This document shows positions 16,573-24,621 of a stretch of 64,000 nucleotides of DNA, piece after piece. This DNA comes from Magnetofaba australis IT-1. Its GTDB lineage: Bacteria; Pseudomonadota; Magnetococcia; Magnetococcales; Magnetococcaceae. How positions within the stretch are numbered: position 1 is the stretch's first letter; the number at the start of each line of letters is the position of its first letter. Location of the stretch: contig NZ_LVJN01000020.1 in assembly GCF_002109495.1 (NCBI RefSeq), positions 604,300 through 668,299 on the forward strand, given 5' to 3'. A model generated the notes under the pieces. The model saw nothing but the letters and a program-made list of their open reading frames with translations. It had not been told where the DNA came from and did no database searches. Position numbers and translations under genes: made by a program.

Positions 16573-17993
16573 CGGGGTTGTTACAGCGTCTACGAGTGGC
16601 CGGGCGACGCCGCATCAGCGTCGGCGCCCTGGCGCTGCTGCTGGCTGGCTGCGCACAGATGCCCGAGCCGGTGCAGAATTTCAATGAGCGCGTGACGGAT
16701 ATGGCCAGCTCGCTGTGGCCGGAGTCCGGCAACCAGGCGCCGGTGCGCCGTGGCGGCGGACCGGCCGCGCCCGCCCGCGCGCAGGCCAAACCGCAGATAA
16801 CGCCTGAGCGCATGGCGAGCAATCGCGCCGCTTGGGAGATGGAGCCCAGTCAGCGCATCCATGCATCCAACAGCGGCGTCTATCGGGTCAAGCCCGGCGA
16901 CACCCTGTGGGCCATCGCTGCGGTGCACAATATGGATGTGCAGAAGCTGGCCAGCCTGAATGGCATTACCGACCCCGACATGTTGCGGGTGGGGCAGGAG
17001 TTGCGCACCAGCGAACCGGCGCGGGTGGTGCGCGCCAAGCCGGTGGACTTTGTGAAGGGCGGCGAAGTGGTGAGCAGCGCGCCTGCGTTGCGGCGTCCCG
17101 GCGTCTCCAGCGTCACCATGGGCGAACCGCCGCCGCCGCCTGGTTCGCAGCCGCTGACCCAGGCCCATGTCAAACGCTTTGGGCCGCCCGTGATCGCCAA
17201 AACCGCGCCGGTGGCCGCACCACCGGTTGCGCAGCAGTTCTCCGTTGGCGGTCTGAACCTGGCCGCCAGCAACGCCGCAAAGCCGACCCACAGCGCTGCG
17301 CCGGAAGAGCCAGCGTCGTCTCTTCGCGCCGGATTGAAACCGCCGGTGCCGCTGTTTGTCCTGCCCAGTGCAACGATCTCAACATCCAAGCCAAAATCGG
17401 AACCGGCCCCGGTCAAGAGCGGCCTCAAAGAGGTCAAACAGTCGTTGGCCAAGGCCAGCCTGAAAGCCCCCGCCAAGGCGGAAGATCCCGGCAATCGCGT
17501 GGCGCCGCCGCCCAAACGGCGCGATGGGGCCGATAGCGCGGCGGAAGCCAAGCAGATCGCCCAAGCGCGGGAGGATTATAAACGCTCCAACGCCTGGATC
17601 CTCAAAGCGGGCGCGCCGCGCAGTTGGCGTTGGCCGGTGAAGGGGAAAGTGATCTCCCAGTTTGGGAAGAAGGGCGCCAAACGCAATACCGGCATCGATA
17701 TCGCCGCCAAGCGGGGCGAACCGGTGCGCGCGGCGGCGGCGGGGGTGGTCTCCTATGCCGACGACGGGTTGCCGGGTTATGGCAATCTGATCATTCTGCG
17801 CCATGGCGGCAAGTTTATGACCGCCTACGCCCACACCGAGAAGATTCTGGTCAAGAATGGCCAGAAGGTGCGCGCCGGTCAGGTGATCGCCCATGTGGGG
17901 CAGTCGGGCCGCACCGACAAGCCCAAACTGCACTTTGAACTGCGCAAGAAGATCACGCCCCTCAATCCGCTGCGCTACCTGCCGAAAAAATGA
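16569..17993 (+). CDS. nlpD: NlpD-like lipoprotein: LysM plus degenerate M23 domain
   Basis: A 474-residue outer-membrane lipoprotein. The lipobox LAGC gives acylated C28. A LysM peptidoglycan-binding domain spans ~104-148 (YRVKPGDTLWAIA). A long Pro/Ala/Lys-rich linker follows. The C-terminal LytM/M23 domain (~360-474) has GIDIAAKRGEPV, GYGNLIILRHG, TAYAH and LHFELR. The usual first zinc-binding His before GIDIA is Asn-Thr here, as in enterobacterial NlpD, so it is probably a non-catalytic activator of an amidase during cell separation. The ATGA overlap with the preceding gene supports the start. No rpoS-like gene follows. Confidence 0.92.
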   Translation: MTGLLQRLRVAGRRRISVGALALLLAGCAQMPEPVQNFNERVTDMASSLWPESGNQAPVRRGGGPAAPARAQAKPQITPERMASNRAAWEMEPSQRIHASNSGVYRVKPGDTLWAIAAVHNMDVQKLASLNGITDPDMLRVGQELRTSEPARVVRAKPVDFVKGGEVVSSAPALRRPGVSSVTMGEPPPPPGSQPLTQAHVKRFGPPVIAKTAPVAAPPVAQQFSVGGLNLAASNAAKPTHSAAPEEPASSLRAGLKPPVPLFVLPSATISTSKPKSEPAPVKSGLKEVKQSLAKASLKAPAKAEDPGNRVAPPPKRRDGADSAAEAKQIAQAREDYKRSNAWILKAGAPRSWRWPVKGKVISQFGKKGAKRNTGIDIAAKRGEPVRAAAAGVVSYADDGLPGYGNLIILRHGGKFMTAYAHTEKILVKNGQKVRAGQVIAHVGQSGRTDKPKLHFELRKKITPLNPLRYLPKK

Positions 17994-18128
17994 TGCTGCG
18001 TCAGGCTGATGGGCCCTTTGGGGTCTGTTGGCCTGAGCATTCTGTGCGAGCAGTCACGACTTGTTCACCCTTAGAATATCGTTATTTCCATCCAGAAGTG
18101 AATGCCGGGATGCTCTCGCCATACGCAT

Positions 18129-18187
18129 CCAAAACGGCACAGAACGGCCAATGTTTGCGTGATGTAGGCCCGCTTAGGTTGACTATA
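18129..18187 (-). repeat. extra partial copy of repeat module E
   Basis: Read on the minus strand this carries the module E core (CATCACGCAAACATTGGCCG then TTCTGTGCC) and begins CTATAGTCAACC. It is adjacent to and parallel with the next module E copy, a local duplication with some divergence. Positions 17994-18128 between nlpD and this repeat hold nothing I recognise. Confidence 0.65.
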
Positions 18188-18310
18188 GTGAGTCAAAACC
18201 AAAACTGCACAGAACGACCAATGTTTGCGTGACGTAGATTGAGCTTGCGCTGACTCTTGGCCGCCGACTGGTCGGCGGCGGGGTCTGGGGGCCGCGCCCC
18301 CAGCGGGTGT
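18183..18310 (-). repeat. modular hairpin repeat, copy d/e (modules E-D-C, left of IS110)
   Basis: In inverted orientation: module E with its GTTTTGACTCACTATAG tail, hairpin D (GCCGCCGAC-TG-GTCGGCGGC) and hairpin C (CTGGGGGCCGCGCCCCCAG), ending CAGCGGGTGT at 18310. The missing hairpins B and A resume at 19748 beyond the IS. Confidence 0.8.
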
Positions 18311-18316
18311 AATGGA

Positions 18317-18400
18317 ATGGTCCGCTCCGCTACCCAAACGCCCTCGCAATGGGCCAAGATGGTGGTGTGTTTTTCCATCTCAACGGAGTCGGAGCGGACC
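18317..18400 (+). promoter_or_regulatory. left inverted repeat that can pair with the transposase start region
   Basis: GGTCCGCTCC (18319-18328) is perfectly complementary to GGAGCGGACC (18391-18400), which lies immediately before the transposase ATG and contains its GGAG. In RNA reading through the left end, this stem could hide the ribosome-binding site. This is inference from complementarity alone. Confidence 0.45.
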
Positions 18401-19444
18401 ATGAGCAATCATATCGAAAACGGACAGGTACGGGTACTGGGTATTGATCTGGGCAAGAGCGTGTTTCAGTTGCATGGCGTCGATGCGCGCGGCAAGAGCG
18501 TTCTGAAACAGCGCTTGAAACGAGATAAGTTACTGGAGTTCATGGCGCAACTGCCGCCGTGCCTGGTGGGGATGGAAGCCAGTAGCGGCGCCCACCATTG
18601 GGCGCGGAAATTTCAGGGATATGGGCATGAGACGCGTCTGATGGCGCCGCAATATGTGAAGCCCTACGTCAAGCGGCACAAGAACGACAGCGTGGACGCC
18701 GAAGCGATTTGCGAAGCGGTACAGCGTCCCAACATGCGCTTTGTGGGGATCAAAAGCGTTGCCCAGCAAGAGATATTGTCGCTGCATCGGATACGCAGTC
18801 TGGCGGTGAAGAACCGCACGGCGTTGGTGAACCAGATTCGCGGACTGCTTGCCGAGTATGGGATTGTCTTTCCCAAGAGCATCAAACAGGCGCGGCGGGC
18901 GATTGTGCTGATTTTGAGTGATGAGAGCTCGGAAATGAGCGCCAATTTTCGCGTAATTCTGGAGGATGAGCGCGATGAGCTGGCGCATTTGGATGAGCGC
19001 ATCGGCAAATATGAGCGTGAGATTGAGGCGCTGGCCAAGGCGGAGCCGCAGTGTCGATTGCTGATGACGATCCCGGGAGTGGGACCGATCACGGCGACGG
19101 CGCTGTTGGCGTCGGTGGGGGATGTGCGGGCGTTTAAGAATGGCCGGGAGCTGTCGGCATGGATAGGGTTGGTTCCAAATCAGCACTCCACAGGGGGCAA
19201 GGCGTGGCTGACGGGGATCAGCAAGCGGGGAAACGGTTATCTTCGCACCCTGTTGATTCATGGGGCGCGGGCGGCGTTGCGCGTGTGTGAAAACAAGCCG
19301 GATCGCCGCAGCCAGTGGGCAGTGTCGGTGTCGGAACGTCGCGGCGCAAATAGAGCAGTGGTGGCGCTGGCCAACCGCATGGCGCGCAGCGCGTGGGCGA
19401 TGCTGGTGAAGCAGGAGGCCTATGGGGCCAGCGCCGCTGTGTAG
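18401..19444 (+). CDS. IS110-family DEDD transposase/recombinase
   Basis: A 347-residue recombinase. The N-terminal RuvC-like domain has D16 (LGIDLGKS), E59 (VGMEASSG), D96 and D99 (KNDSVDAEAI), the DEDD set. A helical linker follows, then the transposase_20 C-terminal domain with TIPGVGPITATALLA, AWIGLVPNQHSTGGK (S263, the probable nucleophilic Ser) and ISKRGNGYLRTLL. Members act with an element-encoded guide RNA that pairs to target and donor ends. The ATG at 18401 follows GGAGCGG; the longer frame runs into the inverted repeat and flanking DNA. Intact. Confidence 0.95.
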   Translation: MSNHIENGQVRVLGIDLGKSVFQLHGVDARGKSVLKQRLKRDKLLEFMAQLPPCLVGMEASSGAHHWARKFQGYGHETRLMAPQYVKPYVKRHKNDSVDAEAICEAVQRPNMRFVGIKSVAQQEILSLHRIRSLAVKNRTALVNQIRGLLAEYGIVFPKSIKQARRAIVLILSDESSEMSANFRVILEDERDELAHLDERIGKYEREIEALAKAEPQCRLLMTIPGVGPITATALLASVGDVRAFKNGRELSAWIGLVPNQHSTGGKAWLTGISKRGNGYLRTLLIHGARAALRVCENKPDRRSQWAVSVSERRGANRAVVALANRMARSAWAMLVKQEAYGASAAV

Positions 19445-19447
19445 AGA

Positions 19448-19727
19448 GAGCGCAATACAACTCTAAAAGAAAAACAGGCCGATAAGGAAAGAGAAAGAGA
19501 TCCCACCAGCCAGGTTGCGAGAGAGAGTCGAGATTGATGGCGTGAAACGGCATAGCCCTGCGTGGTCAAGAACCTGTTTCGCCCAAGGGCCCATAGAGGC
19601 CGAGGGTGTGTTGAGGAGGGCCACGCGCAAATTCCATCAGGGCCAGAGGGCGACAAGCCCCTCATCAACAGGCCGGATACATGGGCGCGACTAAGCCTCA
19701 CACATCAGTGGACATTTTCTCTTGCCG
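19448..19727 (+). ncRNA. candidate bridge/seek RNA region of the IS110 element
   Basis: Non-coding right end between the transposase stop and the right inverted repeat. It holds four short matches expected of guide loops. CGCCC (19580-19584) is complementary to the first bases of the right target flank. GGGTGTG (19604-19610) equals the target across the insertion point. ATTCCAT (19631-19637) is complementary to the left end at 18312-18318. ATACATGGGCG (19677-19687) equals the right end plus flank (19742-19752). The order is right-guide then left-guide in both pairs. RNA boundaries and expression are unknown. Confidence 0.55.
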
Positions 19728-19747
19728 TGGCGGAGCGGACCATACAT

Positions 19748-19815
19748 GGGCGGAGCCCACGGTTTGGATGTTGACCTTGGGAGCTCGAGGGCGTAGCCCT
19801 CGATATCTTCCAGCG
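19748..19815 (-). repeat. modular hairpin repeat, copy d/e (modules B-A, right of IS110)
   Basis: Inverted orientation: hairpin B (GTGGGC-TCC-GCCCAC on the minus strand) and hairpin A (GAGGGC-TAC-GCCCTC) followed by GATATCTTCC. It completes the copy begun at 18183-18310. Positions 19816-19961 contain no other feature. Confidence 0.8.
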
Positions 19816-19961
19816 CCCATATGTTCACATTTGGATGCTAGCGACTATTTTTCCGGAACCGCTAATGTCCCATTTTGAATTCGACTGAGCACACGAATTT
19901 CTGCTCAGAGCGTCGGGCCTTGCATGCTCAACGGAAGCCGCAACGAAGCACATTCCAGACA

Positions 19962-19994
19962 CAAAAAAACCCGCCGTTTGGCGGGTTTTTTTGT
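19962..19994 (-). terminator. terminator after the alanine-zipper lipoprotein gene
   Basis: AAAACCCGCC and GGCGGGTTTT pair around GTTT, with A-runs and T-runs outside, so it may act in both directions. Confidence 0.9.
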
Positions 19995-20019
19995 GTTCTG
20001 ATCTTCAAGCCACAGCGGC

Positions 20020-20319
20020 TTACTTCATCATGCTGTGTTCGAAGGTGCGCGTGGCGCGCGTGGCGGCGGCGCGGGCCGAATCTTCGGCCATTTGAGCGCT
20101 TTTGAGGGCGCGCTCGGCGTCTTGCTGAGCCATGGTGGCGGCGGATTTGGCCTCGCCAGCCATACGCTTGGCTTCCTCAGCAGCCATGCGAGCCGCTTTG
20201 GACTCGTTGGCGGCGGACTCAAGCATGGCGCGGTCTTCGTCGCTGAGGCTGGCGCAGCCACCGGCCAACATCATGCCGGCGCCGAGAACCAGGGCGGTAA
20301 TTTTGGTGTTCATGCGCAT
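20020..20319 (-). CDS. Lpp/OprI-like alanine-zipper outer-membrane lipoprotein
   Basis: A 99-residue lipoprotein precursor: basic N-terminus, hydrophobic stretch ITALVLGAGMMLAGGC with lipobox LAGGC (Cys22), then a continuous helix with Ala at heptad positions (AARMAAEEAKRMAGEAKSAA). The mature part resembles Pseudomonas OprI and E. coli Lpp, which join outer membrane to peptidoglycan through a C-terminal Lys; this protein ends in Lys (SMMK). The start at 20319 has GGAGAGAGGA upstream; a second Met two codons later is possible. Probably abundant, with its own terminator. Confidence 0.85.
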   Translation of the reverse strand: MRMNTKITALVLGAGMMLAGGCASLSDEDRAMLESAANESKAARMAAEEAKRMAGEAKSAATMAQQDAERALKSAQMAEDSARAAATRATRTFEHSMMK

Positions 20320-20419
20320 TATTCCTCTCTCCTTGGCGTCGGAAAAGCCAGTCAATAGTGGCCATAGCGTAACGGGTGCACGCGACAAACGCCAGTGTTT
20401 TTTGATGATTGGATGATGT

Positions 20420-20977
20420 TTACGGTTCAGATCGGTTGCGGAACAGGTCAAACAGGCCGCGTCGACTCACCTGCTTGTCCAGATGTTGGCTCACCGACTG
20501 GCGACGCGGCGTTTGGCGTTTGTCGCCCGCGTGGCGTTGCTCGGCGGCGGCCTCCAGGGCGTCGGCGCTGTTGAGAAAGTCGCGCGGATTGCGCAATAGC
20601 GCCTGCACGAAGTGGTGTCCGGTCTCCGGCTCCCAGGCGATCACCACCGGGATGGCGCGCTCTTCAATCCGCAGCAGGGCGCCCTGACCGGCGGCCACGC
20701 GGCCTTCGGCGTCGGGCTCCAGGGACAGAGCCGACTCAATGGGTGGAACCATATCTTGCGGCGCCTTCCACCAGATGCGCTCCACCCCCCAGGGCGCCGC
20801 CAGTAGCGCCGACGGCGTCGCCGTGGGCGACGCGGGCGGCTCCATGCGCACCTCCAGCGACAGGCGCATGTTGAGGTCCGGGCGTTCCGGGTTGAGGCCG
20901 CCGAGCACGCGCTCGGCGGCCACCCGCAGCGCCACCGGGTCGGGCCAGCGGCAGTCCCAGATGGGGTGATCGCTCAC
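20420..20977 (-). CDS. unrecognised protein next to thiSG
   Basis: A 185-residue predicted soluble protein. The GTG start at 20977 has GGGAG at good spacing. The N-terminal 130 residues look folded (WDCRWPDPVALRVAAERVL, GVERIWWKAPQD, AIPVVIAWEPETGHHFVQALLRNP). The C-terminus is basic and probably disordered, ending SRRGLFDLFRNRSEP. It starts 15 bp after thiSG, so the two are probably co-transcribed. I do not recognise the family; a link to thiamine synthesis is only positional. Confidence 0.65.
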   Translation of the reverse strand: MSDHPIWDCRWPDPVALRVAAERVLGGLNPERPDLNMRLSLEVRMEPPASPTATPSALLAAPWGVERIWWKAPQDMVPPIESALSLEPDAEGRVAAGQGALLRIEERAIPVVIAWEPETGHHFVQALLRNPRDFLNSADALEAAAEQRHAGDKRQTPRRQSVSQHLDKQVSRRGLFDLFRNRSEP

Positions 20978-20992
20978 AGCGTTCTCCCAGCC

Positions 20993-21979
20993 TCAGAAGA
21001 AGGTCCCGTCCAGCGGACTGGATGCGGTGGCGTAGAGCTTCTTGGGCATGCGACCGGCGAGGAAGGAGTCGCGCCCCGCCTGCACTGCGCGGCGCATGGC
21101 GCGGGCCATGCGGATGGGGTCCTGCGCCCCGGCGATGGCGGTGTTCATCAGCACCCCCTCGCAACCCAATTCCATGGCGATGGCCGCATCGGAGGCGCAG
21201 CCGACGCCTGCATCCACCAGCACTGGCACATTGGCCTGTTCGATGATGATTTTGAGGGTGTAGGGGTTGCGCACCCCCAGGCCGGAGCCGATGGGCGCGC
21301 CCAGCGGCATTACCGCCACGCAGCCCATCTCCTCAAACCGCTTGCACATGGTGGGATCGTCGGTGGTGTAGACCATCACCTTGAAACCCTCTTTGATGAG
21401 GGTCTCGGCGGCTTTGAGGGTCTCCACATTGTTGGGCCACAGATACTTGTCGTCGGAGAGCACCTCCAGCTTGACCAGATCCCAGCCGCCCGCCTCGCGC
21501 GCCAGGCGCAGGGTGCGCACCGCATCCTCAGCGGTGTAGCAACCGGCGGTGTTGGGCAGGTAGGTGTACTTCTTGGGGCTGACGAAGTCGGTCAGCATGG
21601 GCGCCTTGGGGTCGCTCACATTGACCCGGCGCACCGCCACGGTGACGATCTCTGCGCCGGACTCCTCAATGGCGATGGCGGTCTCTTCAAAGTCCTTGTA
21701 CTTGCCGGTGCCCACCAGCAGGCGGCTGGTGAAGGTCTTGTCGGCTACGCTCCAGGTGTCTTCCGCCTCGGGCTGGCCGGAGCCGCCGCCAATGAAGTGC
21801 ACCACCTCGATGCGGTCTTCGGCGCTTAGGACGGTGTCGTCGAAGCGCTCCTTGGGCACCACCTCCAGGTTGCGCTCCACCGCTACGCGCCCGGCGGTCA
21901 GCTCCAACTGTTGCAGCAGTTGCGCCACGGTGGCGCCGTCGGTGATCTCGTGGTTCTCGCCATTGAGCTGAATCTGCAT
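20993..21979 (-). CDS. thiG: ThiS-ThiG fusion: sulfur carrier and thiazole synthase
   Basis: A 328-residue fusion for the thiazole half of thiamine. Residues 1-66 are ThiS: a ubiquitin-like fold ending HFIGGG. Residues ~75-328 are ThiG with [22 protein letters not shown], the Schiff-base Lys in [12 protein letters not shown] (K170), [13 protein letters not shown] and VDAGVG. Free-standing ThiS needs a C-terminal Gly-Gly to become a thiocarboxylate; here Gly-Gly is followed by SGQPEAED, so either cleavage or a different mechanism is needed. Such fusions are known. Ribosome-binding site GAGGTCG. I searched upstream for a TPP riboswitch and saw none. Confidence 0.93.
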   Translation of the reverse strand: MQIQLNGENHEITDGATVAQLLQQLELTAGRVAVERNLEVVPKERFDDTVLSAEDRIEVVHFIGGGSGQPEAEDTWSVADKTFTSRLLVGTGKYKDFEETAIAIEESGAEIVTVAVRRVNVSDPKAPMLTDFVSPKKYTYLPNTAGCYTAEDAVRTLRLAREAGGWDLVKLEVLSDDKYLWPNNVETLKAAETLIKEGFKVMVYTTDDPTMCKRFEEMGCVAVMPLGAPIGSGLGVRNPYTLKIIIEQANVPVLVDAGVGCASDAAIAMELGCEGVLMNTAIAGAQDPIRMARAMRRAVQAGRDSFLAGRMPKKLYATASSPLDGTFF

Positions 21980-22215
21980 GGTTCGACCTCATTGCTGACG
22001 CGCAACGCCGGGGTGGTCACGGCGCGTTGCGCAGGTGTTTATCCAATGTGGGAATCAACGCGCAGCATACGGATTGCCCCGGCGGGGGACAACCCGTTTT
22101 CACCTCAGAATGATTCCCGGGGATGCGTCGGCGCGAATGAACGGCTACACTGCCAACATTGGATGGCGCGCGCGCCATTTGGTTTCGACTCGCAGTGGCG
22201 ATAGAGGGGCGGCTT

Positions 22216-23310
22216 GTGACCCAGGAAGCGCAAACGTTTGTCAATCAGATCGTATCCCTGGCGCGGGAAGCGCGGGTGGATGCAGCGCAACAGGCGCTGG
22301 GGGAGATGATTCGCGAGCGGCCCGAAGAGGTGGCGCAGTGGTATTTGATGGCGCGGCTGCTGGGCGCGGGCGAGCAGGGCTGGGATGCGCGCATCGAAAG
22401 CGAACTGGCCAAACTGGGCGCGGCCCCGGCGCAGGTGTTCCGCAAGGCGTTGGCGGCCATGGAGGAGGCCATCGCCGAGGATGCCGCCGCTAGAGAAACC
22501 CCGGCGCAAACGCGCGCGGATTGCGAACCTGAGGCGGATGTCGCCGCTGAGGAGAGCTTGGCGGATGCTGCGGAATCTGAAGTCGAAGAGGAGCCGCCTG
22601 CCGAAATGGCTTTGATTGACGCCCACTCCGAAGCCCTGGCCCGAGCTTCGGAGGCGACCATTGAGAGCTCAGACGCCACTATGGATGTATCGGGACTGGC
22701 GGTGGAGAATACCGATGCCGCCATTAAAGCCTCCGGGCATGCGGTGGACGCCTCTTCCGCCGCTATCGAGGCGTCAGAAGCCGCCGTGAAGGCGACCGGA
22801 GGCGTGGCGGCTGAGGAAACGCCAGTTGAAGCGGAGGCGTCCGCCGATGCGCCCCCGGCCAGCGCTGAGGCGGCGCCGGATGTTGAGAGTGCAGTGTCCG
22901 AGGAGGCGGAGTCGCAAGCCGCTATTGTGTTGGACGAAGCGTCTGAGGCAGGGGAAGGCGCCATCGCTGAGGCGGCGGCCAGCGTCGAAGAGGCGTCTGA
23001 GATTACTGAAGAGGCGCCGGTGGCGGAAGGCGAGGCTGCGGCGCATGACGCTTTCCCGGTCGCTGACCCGGTGGAGCTGCAAGCCAACAGCGCTCCGTTT
23101 GATCCCCAGGGCGCGCAATTGAGCCGTCTGCGCAGCGCTTTGGACGGCGTGGCGCGCTATCGCAACCAAGCGCGGGCGGTGGGCAATCTGCGCCAGGTGT
23201 TGAGCCGATTGAGTCGTAGCGCGTCGCCGCGCCAGGAGGATCCCCGCGCGGCGCGTCTGCGCGCCTGTCTGGATGGCGTGGCGCGCTATCGTCAGGGGGT
23301 GGCGGAGTAG
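22216..23310 (+). CDS. Ala/Glu-rich protein with C-terminal LDGVARYR repeats
   Basis: A 364-residue protein. Residues ~1-95 look like a TPR-style helical region (VNQIVSLAREARVDAAQQAL, EEVAQWYLMARLLGAG). A ~200-residue low-complexity segment rich in Ala, Glu, Ser and Val follows. The C-terminal ~60 residues repeat the motif RLRxxLDGVARYR twice (RLRSALDGVARYR and RLRACLDGVARYR). The GTG at 22216 has AGAGGGG before it; an in-frame ATG at 22159 lacks a ribosome-binding site. Not recognised; the C-terminal repeats may be a peptide interaction site. Confidence 0.7.
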   Translation: MTQEAQTFVNQIVSLAREARVDAAQQALGEMIRERPEEVAQWYLMARLLGAGEQGWDARIESELAKLGAAPAQVFRKALAAMEEAIAEDAAARETPAQTRADCEPEADVAAEESLADAAESEVEEEPPAEMALIDAHSEALARASEATIESSDATMDVSGLAVENTDAAIKASGHAVDASSAAIEASEAAVKATGGVAAEETPVEAEASADAPPASAEAAPDVESAVSEEAESQAAIVLDEASEAGEGAIAEAAASVEEASEITEEAPVAEGEAAAHDAFPVADPVELQANSAPFDPQGAQLSRLRSALDGVARYRNQARAVGNLRQVLSRLSRSASPRQEDPRAARLRACLDGVARYRQGVAE

Positions 23311-23543
23311 CCTCTCAGCAGGGCTTTCCCTGAATTCCCGGATACCCACATAATTGCGTTTTTTGGCCGGATATTGGCCAAAACGCCGCCAAATCGCCTC
23401 GAAAATGACAAAAAAAGCACATTTTTTACATTTTCCTCCTGACCTTCCCGCAACATTGTCTCTATAATCCCCTTCCATCCTATGCAACGCCCTTTTTGCG
23501 CAGTCGGCGCGCAGGTGGGGCGGGTAGCGTGAAGCGGGGCGAA

Positions 23544-24005
23544 ATGTCGCAACAAGCGTGGCGAATTCTGGTGGTCAATGGTCCCAACCTGAATATGTTG
23601 GGACTCAGAGAGGCGCATCTGTATGGCGCCTTGACCCTGGAGGATGTGGAGCAGCTGTGTCGCCAGCGCGCCGAAGGGTTGGGCGCCAGCCTGGCGTTTA
23701 TGCAGAGCAACCATGAAGGCGTGCTGGTGGATCGCATCCAGCAGGCGCGTGAAGACGCCGACCTGGTGATCATCAACCCCGCAGCCTATACCCACACCTC
23801 AGTGGCGATTCGCGATGCGCTGCTGGCGGCGGATAAACCGGTTATTGAAGTGCATATCAGCAACATTCACAAGCGCGAACCGTTTCGACATCACTCCTAT
23901 GTGAGCGATATCGCCGTCGGGCAGGTGGTGGGGCTGGGGGTGGCGGGCTACGGCTACGCCATTGAAGCGGGCGTGGCCTATCTAAACGCCCAACAACAGG
24001 ATTGA
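23544..24005 (+). CDS. aroQ: type II 3-dehydroquinate dehydratase
   Basis: Third step of the shikimate pathway. The 153-residue dodecamer-forming type II enzyme has NGPNLNMLG with catalytic Tyr in LYG (Y27), [22 protein letters not shown] and [17 protein letters not shown] with the catalytic His. The start at 23544 (MSQQAW) follows a G-rich stretch; an upstream GTG in frame is possible. accB follows ~110 bp later, an aroQ-accB-accC order common in proteobacteria. Confidence 0.95.
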   Translation: MSQQAWRILVVNGPNLNMLGLREAHLYGALTLEDVEQLCRQRAEGLGASLAFMQSNHEGVLVDRIQQAREDADLVIINPAAYTHTSVAIRDALLAADKPVIEVHISNIHKREPFRHHSYVSDIAVGQVVGLGVAGYGYAIEAGVAYLNAQQQD

Positions 24006-24112
24006 GCGCAACGCGCGCGGGGAATATCAAGCCCCCCGCAGCGCCCATGAACAATGATAACGCCGCCGCACGGCGCGGCATTGAGAAACGCAAGGTTTCG
24101 GGAGAAAGCGGC

Positions 24113-24601
24113 ATGGATCTCAAAGAGATTCGTCAATTGGTGAAAATGTTGGAAGGCACCGACGTGTCGGAGATTGAAGTGGAGCGTGACGGCGCCAAAG
24201 TGCGCGTGGCGCGCGCCTTGGGTCCGGCGCCTGGAACCACCATGGTGGCCATGGCGCCGCCCGCCGCCGCGCCCATGCCCGCCTATGCCCCCGCAGCGCC
24301 CGCCGCCATGGGCGCGCCCGTTGATGACGGCGCCGGTTCCCACGCCGCCGCTTTTCCCAACGCCACGGCGGTGACCTCGCCCATGGTGGGCACCTATTAT
24401 AAATCGCCGTCGCCGGACGCTGCGCCGTTTGTCAAAGAGGGCGATGTGGTGGAGAAGGGGCAGACCCTGTGCATCATCGAAGCGATGAAGCTGATGAATG
24501 AGATCGAAGCCGAGCAGTCGGGACGCATCGTCAAGATCCTGGTGGATAACGCCACCCCGGTGGAGTTTGGCGAAGAGCTGTTCCTCATCGAACCCGTCTG
24601 A
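24113..24601 (+). CDS. accB: biotin carboxyl carrier protein of acetyl-CoA carboxylase
   Basis: A 162-residue BCCP that carries biotin between the carboxylase and transferase half-reactions of malonyl-CoA synthesis. It has an N-terminal helical region ([15 protein letters not shown]), an Ala/Pro-rich linker and a C-terminal biotinyl domain with [12 protein letters not shown] (biotinylated K126). The GGGAGAAAGCGGC before the ATG at 24113 fixes the start. accC follows 20 bp later. Confidence 0.96.
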   Translation: MDLKEIRQLVKMLEGTDVSEIEVERDGAKVRVARALGPAPGTTMVAMAPPAAAPMPAYAPAAPAAMGAPVDDGAGSHAAAFPNATAVTSPMVGTYYKSPSPDAAPFVKEGDVVEKGQTLCIIEAMKLMNEIEAEQSGRIVKILVDNATPVEFGEELFLIEPV

Positions 24602-24621
24602 CCGAGTCTGGATCCCCGCCC

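Larger units (their letters stand above)
18311..19747 (+). mobile_element. complete IS110-family element (IS1111-type)
   Basis: The ends were found by comparison with the empty site at 42171-42195: flanks GGGTGT and GGGCGG are contiguous there (one T is ambiguous). Length is ~1,437 bp. Subterminal inverted repeats are ATGGTCCGCTCCGC-T-A (18317-18332) and its inverse (19728-19743), 15 of 16 matching, 6 bp and 4 bp from the ends. There is no target duplication beyond a possible single T. Subterminal repeats, a short left end (90 bp) and a long non-coding right end (~300 bp) fit the IS1111 subgroup. Confidence 0.85.

Noticed and set aside
18129-18258. Direct repeats as an attachment site of a phage or integron
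   Set aside because: No integrase, no tRNA end and no attC-like fold is nearby; the repeats belong to the dispersed module family.
21980-22215. Possible TPP riboswitch upstream of thiSG
   Set aside because: Read on the minus strand there is a GC-rich hairpin and a CTGAGG, but neither the conserved CTGAGA-ACCC helix nor the GAACCTGAT and GGATAATGCC-type elements are present.
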